Assembly (NCBI RefSeq): GCF_001570405.1
Contig: NZ_BBYM01000025.1
Location: forward strand, 62,001-126,000
Reading direction: 5' to 3'
DNA: 64,000 nucleotides
DNA from: Microtetraspora niveoalba
GTDB taxonomy: Bacteria; Actinomycetota; Actinomycetes; Streptosporangiales; Streptosporangiaceae
Below the pieces are notes generated by a model that worked only from the letters and a program-made list of their open reading frames with translations, did not search any database and was not told the DNA's origin. Position 1 is the stretch's first letter; each line of letters begins with the position of its first letter. This document shows positions 60,302 through 64,000 of this stretch, in pieces. The position numbers and the translations under genes were made by a program.

Positions 60302-62009
60302 CGCCGACCACCACCCGGTCTCCTTCGTTGAGCGCGCCGGTGACCTCCACAGAGCCGTCGGCGGTCAGCCCCGTACGGACCTCTACCTCCCTGGTCTTGT
60401 CGGCGGCGTACTCCACCTGGACGCGGACCTTCCCGTCGGCGGCGGTGACGACCGCGGCCACCGGCACCACCAGCACGGGCTTCTCGGTCGCGCCGACCGT
60501 CACCCTGACCGTGACCGAGGCGCCGGACAACCCCTTGAGCCCCTTCATCGAGGTCGGGGTGAGCAGGACGGGGCGCGTGCCCTGAGCGCCCTCCCCCTCG
60601 CCGGGGACCTTGGCCTTCTCGCCGACCGCGGTGACCGTCGCCGGATACTTCTTGCCCGTGTCGAGCTCGATCGCGGCGCTCATCCCCTCGCGCAGCAGGT
60701 CGGACTCCGCGGCGTCGACCGATCCGGAGACCATGAACGTCGAGCCCGTCACGGTGGCGACATCGTTCTCGACCATCTGTCCGGCCCCGACCGCAACCTT
60801 CTGCACGCGGGCCGGCAACTTCGGCAGGAACACGATCTCGCCCGGTGGGATGAAGGGGCCGTAGGTCCGCGCGAACTCGGCGAGCATCGACCTGGCCGCG
60901 GCCAGATCCTTCCCGGCATTGGCGATCTTGAGCTTGGCCGGGGAGATCCGGCGGGCCTGGCGCAACGCCTGCTCCGCCGTGAGCACGGCCTCCCGCGCGC
61001 TCCGTACGGCCTTGCGCAGTTCCTCCAGCCTCTTGTCGCGGGCCCGCCCGGCCTCGTCCAGGATCCGGCCGCGCTCCAGGCGCGCATCCTCCAGATCCGC
61101 CGTGGCGTTCGCGACCTTCATCTCCAGCAGGCGGGTGTCGGTCGCCGGGCGCGGCGTCGGGCTGGCCCCGGGATCGGCGGTCGGCTGGTTCCGGGCGGCG
61201 GCCAGCTCCTGCTCTGCCGCCAGAAGCCGCTCCTCGGCCGCCCGTACGGCGGCGTCCGCCGCCGCCAGTCGCGTCTCGTCCTCGGGGCTCGTCTCCTCCA
61301 CCTTCGCCTCCACCAGCGCGCTTTCGGCCGACTTCAGATCGGCCTTGGCGTTGGTGAGCCTGACCTTCAGCGGCAGCACGTCCCGCCCCTGGTCGAGGGC
61401 CTGCTTCTCGGTCGCCAGGGTTTCCTCGGCGGCCTGTACGGCCCTGCGCAACGTGTCGTACGACTGCCGATCGGCCAGCGTGGGCTGCTGAGCCTCGTAG
61501 CCGCGTTTCCGGTACATCCGGGTGACCGCGGCGATGGTCGCCTGGTCGAACGCTCCCGAGACGGGCCCGCCGAATCCGAGCCTGCGCAGCGCTTTCTGCA
61601 GCTGCCGGACGTCGTCACCCCTGGCGCCGGGGGCGATCGTGCGGTGCATCGGCACGGTGCCGCGCAACGCGAAGACGGGGCGGCCGTTGACCTCCATCAG
61701 CACCGCGCCTTCGACGACCTTGCCCCGGCGTGGGGCACGGGTGACGCGTTGCAGGTCGGAGGTGCCGCCGACGACGCCGGCGAGGGAGATGGGAAGCGGC
61801 GAGCCGTACTGGAGGGTGCCGCTGACGACGACGGTGCTGACGAGTTTGCGGCGCTCGACGGCCGCCGTGATCAGTGAGGCTTTGGGCGCGGCCCGGCGGG
61901 CCGCCTCATCGGCCGGGGAGCGTAGGCGGGTGCCGAGCACCCAGCCGATGGCGGCGATGATCACAACGGCCGCGACGGCGCCGATGAGCGGCTTTCGCGG
62001 CGACTTCAT
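60294..62009 (-). CDS. Membrane-fusion-type adaptor with peptidoglycan-binding domain
   Basis: A 571-residue protein. An N-terminal membrane helix (LIGAVAAVVIIAAIGWVLG) is followed by a lipoyl-like/barrel strand region, then a PG_binding_1 domain (GARGDDVRQLQKALRRLGFG and DQATIAAVTRMYRKRGY), a long coiled coil (residues ~190-390, AAEETLATEKQALDQG to AEQALRQARR) and a C-terminal beta-barrel (VMVSGSV-like FMVSGSVDAAESDLL, and VVPVAAVVTAADGKVRVQV). This is the usual actinobacterial MacA-like adaptor, adapted to a one-membrane cell with a thick wall. Confidence 0.9.
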   Translation of the reverse strand: MKSPRKPLIGAVAAVVIIAAIGWVLGTRLRSPADEAARRAAPKASLITAAVERRKLVSTVVVSGTLQYGSPLPISLAGVVGGTSDLQRVTRAPRRGKVVEGAVLMEVNGRPVFALRGTVPMHRTIAPGARGDDVRQLQKALRRLGFGGPVSGAFDQATIAAVTRMYRKRGYEAQQPTLADRQSYDTLRRAVQAAEETLATEKQALDQGRDVLPLKVRLTNAKADLKSAESALVEAKVEETSPEDETRLAAADAAVRAAEERLLAAEQELAAARNQPTADPGASPTPRPATDTRLLEMKVANATADLEDARLERGRILDEAGRARDKRLEELRKAVRSAREAVLTAEQALRQARRISPAKLKIANAGKDLAAARSMLAEFARTYGPFIPPGEIVFLPKLPARVQKVAVGAGQMVENDVATVTGSTFMVSGSVDAAESDLLREGMSAAIELDTGKKYPATVTAVGEKAKVPGEGEGAQGTRPVLLTPTSMKGLKGLSGASVTVRVTVGATEKPVLVVPVAAVVTAADGKVRVQVEYAADKTREVEVRTGLTADGSVEVTGALNEGDRVVVGGA

Positions 62010-62015
62010 GGAGGA

Positions 62016-62912
62016 TCACATGCCGAATTCGTCGAAGATCTGGCGGTTGATGGCTTCTTCCTTGGGCGAGATCACCGCATAGAAGTCCTTGCCGCACTCG
62101 AGGTCGTCCAGGGCGGCCTTGATCTCTCTGTCCAGGTACGGCTTCGCCTCCGCGGCGCTCAGGTCCGGCCGGTAGGTCATCTTGAGCTGGCCGTCCTTGA
62201 CCGGGGGCGCCACTTCCGACAGTCCCTGCTGCTTCCTGCCCAGCCTGTCCGACAGGTCGAGGAACGCGAAGAGGCCGCGTTGGGACATGGCCCCCGGCGT
62301 CGTCTTGCCGACGGGGTAGCCCTTCTCCTTCAGGCACCCGGCCATGGTGGCCGCCAGCTCGATCAGCCCGGGATCGCTGTCGACCGCGGCCATGGCGCGC
62401 TCCGACGCCCTGTTCATCTGGGCGTAGAAGTCGTCACCCGGCTTCAGGTCCTTGCCGAGTACCCGCTTGGCCGCCACAATCATGCAGGCGTCGCTCGCCT
62501 TCCGGTAGGAGGCGCTCTGGGCCCCGGAGAGCTTGCTTTGGATCTCCATGTTGGGGTTGGCCTCCGGCTCCCCCCCGCGGCCCATCTCCTTGGGGTAGAC
62601 GAACTCCGCGAACACCCCGAAGCCGAATTTCTCGCGATATTTCCGCATCGCCTGGTAGTCGCCGGAAGCGCGCTTGATCTCCTCGTCGCTCTTCTGCTTC
62701 TCGGGCGGCACGTAGGCGACGTACTTGAACCCCTTGCTCTTCATGCAGTCGGCCTTGGCCGCCTCTAACTGGTGCTTCTTGTCACCCTCGGGCGCCTTGG
62801 CCGCCGCGCTCCGCTCCGGCTGGGCGCTCTCGGCCGCGCCCCCGCAGCCGCCGAGAGCGCCCAGCGCGCCGAGGCACAGCAGGGCCAAGAGCATGGTTGA
62901 TCTTTCAGGCAT
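62016..62912 (-). CDS. Lipoprotein, first gene of the MacAB-like operon
   Basis: A 298-residue secreted lipoprotein: signal peptide LLALLCLGALGALGGC with the lipobox cysteine, then a helical charged domain with scattered cysteines (ADCMKSKGFK, DACMIVAAK, MAGCLKEKGYPV, DLECGKDFY) that could pair in two disulfides. CMKxKGF-type repeats recall other actinobacterial ABC-linked lipoproteins. The adaptor gene starts 6 nt later. ATG 62912 is supported by a leaderless promoter; ATG 62924 is an upstream alternative. Confidence 0.87.
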   Translation of the reverse strand: MPERSTMLLALLCLGALGALGGCGGAAESAQPERSAAAKAPEGDKKHQLEAAKADCMKSKGFKYVAYVPPEKQKSDEEIKRASGDYQAMRKYREKFGFGVFAEFVYPKEMGRGGEPEANPNMEIQSKLSGAQSASYRKASDACMIVAAKRVLGKDLKPGDDFYAQMNRASERAMAAVDSDPGLIELAATMAGCLKEKGYPVGKTTPGAMSQRGLFAFLDLSDRLGRKQQGLSEVAPPVKDGQLKMTYRPDLSAAEAKPYLDREIKAALDDLECGKDFYAVISPKEEAINRQIFDEFGM

Positions 62913-62949
62913 GGCGGCGACCATACTCTGTTAAACGAAGTGTGGTCAA
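62913..62949 (-). promoter_or_regulatory. Leaderless promoter of the lipoprotein-adaptor-ABC operon
   Basis: On the minus strand TTGACC (62944-62949) and TATGGT (62920-62925) are 18 nt apart, and the -10 ends 7 nt before ATG 62912. The -35 lies within the last codons of the upstream membrane-protein gene. Confidence 0.75.
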
Positions 62950-63830
62950 TCCAGACAATGACGACGCGGCCTGTACGGCACGATGGCCGCCGCCAGCGTC
63001 AACAGCACCAGAACACCCCAGTAGGCCACGTACTGCCTGGTCAGGGCGTCGGCGTGGGAGCCCAGCTCGCCCAACGCGACCAGCAGGTAGATGCCCGAGG
63101 CGAGCGCCCATCGCGGATCTCGGGCCAGCCAGGCGGCCATCACGGCCAAGCCGAGCACGGCCACCTCGACGGCCATTCTGCTCAGGCTGAGCGCGTACGG
63201 CGCGCCGTCCGGCATCCACGCCGGTCCCGCCCACGCGATCGCCGGCACGACCGGCCACCACCACCAGGACCTGACCCGCGCCGGTCCACCCCGCCAGACG
63301 AGCGCCAGCAGGCCGAGCAGCACGATCGCGTACCCGAGGGCCACCGTGAAGGGGCCGCCGCGCTGGAACAGGAAGTCCCCGGTCATAAAGGTCGGCGCGA
63401 CCGGAATCAGGGTCAGGTCGAACAGCGCCCAACCGCCGGCGACGGCCACCGCCTTGGCCCCGGTGAGGGCGGTCAGCGCGAACGCCGTCCGCGGCCGGCC
63501 ACGCAGGACGGCGAACATCGCGAGCGCCGACAGCAGCGTCCACCACGGCAGCACGCCCGCGTACGGCAGCAGCGCGGCCAGGTTCGCCGCGGACACGGCC
63601 GTGACGCCGAGATGCACCCCGTCCACCCACGCGCTGCCCGTCGCCAGATGGGCGATGCGCGAACGGACGCCGCCGAGGACCAGCCCCAACGCCTCCCTGA
63701 CCGCCGGGACCGACTGCGTGGGCCTCGCCGACGCGAGCAGCACGTCGATGAGCTCGTCGCCGTGCGCGGCACGGTATGTCCTCGGGTAGGCGATGAGCAG
63801 CATGCGATAGCGCCGCTCCAGCGCCGTCAT
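62946..63830 (-). CDS. Multi-pass membrane protein of a PadR-linked pair
   Basis: A 294-residue protein. The N-terminal ~60 residues (ERRYRMLLIAYPRTYRAAHG, then DELIDVLLAS) are a cytoplasmic helical module often seen in PadR-associated membrane proteins. Around seven hydrophobic segments follow (for example WWTLLSALAMFAVL, TVALGYAIVLLGLLALVW, VAYWGVLVLLTLAAAIV). Its ATG overlaps the stop of the PadR gene by 3 nt, so PadR and this protein are coupled. Function unknown; PadR pairs of this type usually control membrane stress or export. Confidence 0.83.
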   Translation of the reverse strand: MTALERRYRMLLIAYPRTYRAAHGDELIDVLLASARPTQSVPAVREALGLVLGGVRSRIAHLATGSAWVDGVHLGVTAVSAANLAALLPYAGVLPWWTLLSALAMFAVLRGRPRTAFALTALTGAKAVAVAGGWALFDLTLIPVAPTFMTGDFLFQRGGPFTVALGYAIVLLGLLALVWRGGPARVRSWWWWPVVPAIAWAGPAWMPDGAPYALSLSRMAVEVAVLGLAVMAAWLARDPRWALASGIYLLVALGELGSHADALTRQYVAYWGVLVLLTLAAAIVPYRPRRHCLD

Positions 63831-64000
63831 GTGGTGGTCGGCCTCAGGACGAGGGAGGCGACCTCGTACATGCGCCTGGCCTCGGCCTCGACCAGCGCCT
63901 GCCCCGTGTCGGTGATCCGGAAATAGCGCCGGTTGCGGCCGTTGACCGTCTCCTCGCGGTCCACGGCGATCACGCCTCGCTCGTTGAGCCGTTCCAGGAT
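63827..64000 (-). CDS. PadR-family transcriptional regulator (3' part)
   Basis: The window ends inside this gene. The visible 57 residues are the wing and C-terminal helix: LERLNERGVIAVDREET, then NGRNRRYFRITDTGQALVEA and a final helix. The RRYFRITDTG pattern is the PadR wing. The overlap with the membrane-protein gene shows they are co-transcribed. Confidence 0.88.
   Translation of the reverse strand: MLERLNERGVIAVDREETVNGRNRRYFRITDTGQALVEAEARRMYEVASLVLRPTTT

Overview
The window is GC-rich chromosomal DNA from an actinobacterium, most likely of the Streptosporangiales. The clues are a homodimeric AceE pyruvate dehydrogenase next to DUF3052 and an AhpE-type peroxiredoxin, a FasR-like PucR regulator followed by fabD-fabH-acpP-fabF and an acyl-CoA carboxylase beta gene, DUF3145 and DUF5998 proteins, many GTG starts and several apparently leaderless promoters. 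The family assignment is inference; no 16S or housekeeping phylogeny can be made from this window.

Layout. 1-9.3 kb: a P-loop kinase, small secreted proteins, an FHA protein facing a serine/threonine kinase fused to a lytic-transglycosylase-like domain, a cupin with a broken ArsR-rhodanese regulator, a YCII/ECF42 sigma pair, a MerR/monooxygenase divergon and an alpha/beta hydrolase. 9.6-17.9 kb is accessory DNA: an unrecognised 483-aa protein, a TetR remnant, an MBL-fold/MerR divergon around a perfect palindrome, a lower-GC KAP-type membrane NTPase, a GNAT enzyme, then debris (truncated DUF6247 gene, IS5-type transposase remnant, C-terminal end of a tyrosine recombinase) beside tRNA-Val, which looks like an old integration site. 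18-28.7 kb: ROK kinase, zinc-ribbon protein, peroxiredoxin, DUF3052, YjbQ, DUF1918, aceE, a sigma-factor fusion remnant, a membrane-anchored trypsin-like protease, a short WYL protein and a PHP hydrolase.

28.8-39.4 kb: a three-gene set resembling enterobacterial yjfM-yjfC-yjfL, a VOC protein overlapping an AraC regulator, and the fatty-acid initiation/elongation operon under FasR, closed by a very strong terminator. 39.5-44.5 kb: a compact set of subtilisin-like protease, ECF sigma factor, small partner protein and TPR-CHAT caspase-like protease, read here as one possible signalling/proteolysis system. 44.5-58.4 kb: sulfurtransferase, PglZ/AP-superfamily phosphatase, DUF5998, a GNAT/acyl-CoA-synthetase-like acetyltransferase, a PfkB kinase, a RecQ helicase with a phosphoribosyltransferase-like tail, a GNAT enzyme, a type IIA topoisomerase A subunit (ParC-like) and an SPFH protein. 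58.4-64 kb: a lipoprotein-adaptor-ATPase-permease operon (MacAB-like) on a leaderless promoter, then a membrane protein and the end of a PadR regulator.

The most unusual observation is repeated at three unrelated genes (kinase at 2404, peroxiredoxin at 19602, subtilase at 40615): the last codons and stop codon are tandemly duplicated into the downstream spacer with periods of 76 (37+39), 29 and about 44-45 bp. The best candidates for undescribed systems are the subtilase/ECF/CHAT set, the KAP-type NTPase and the kinase-transglycosylase fusion with its FHA neighbour.
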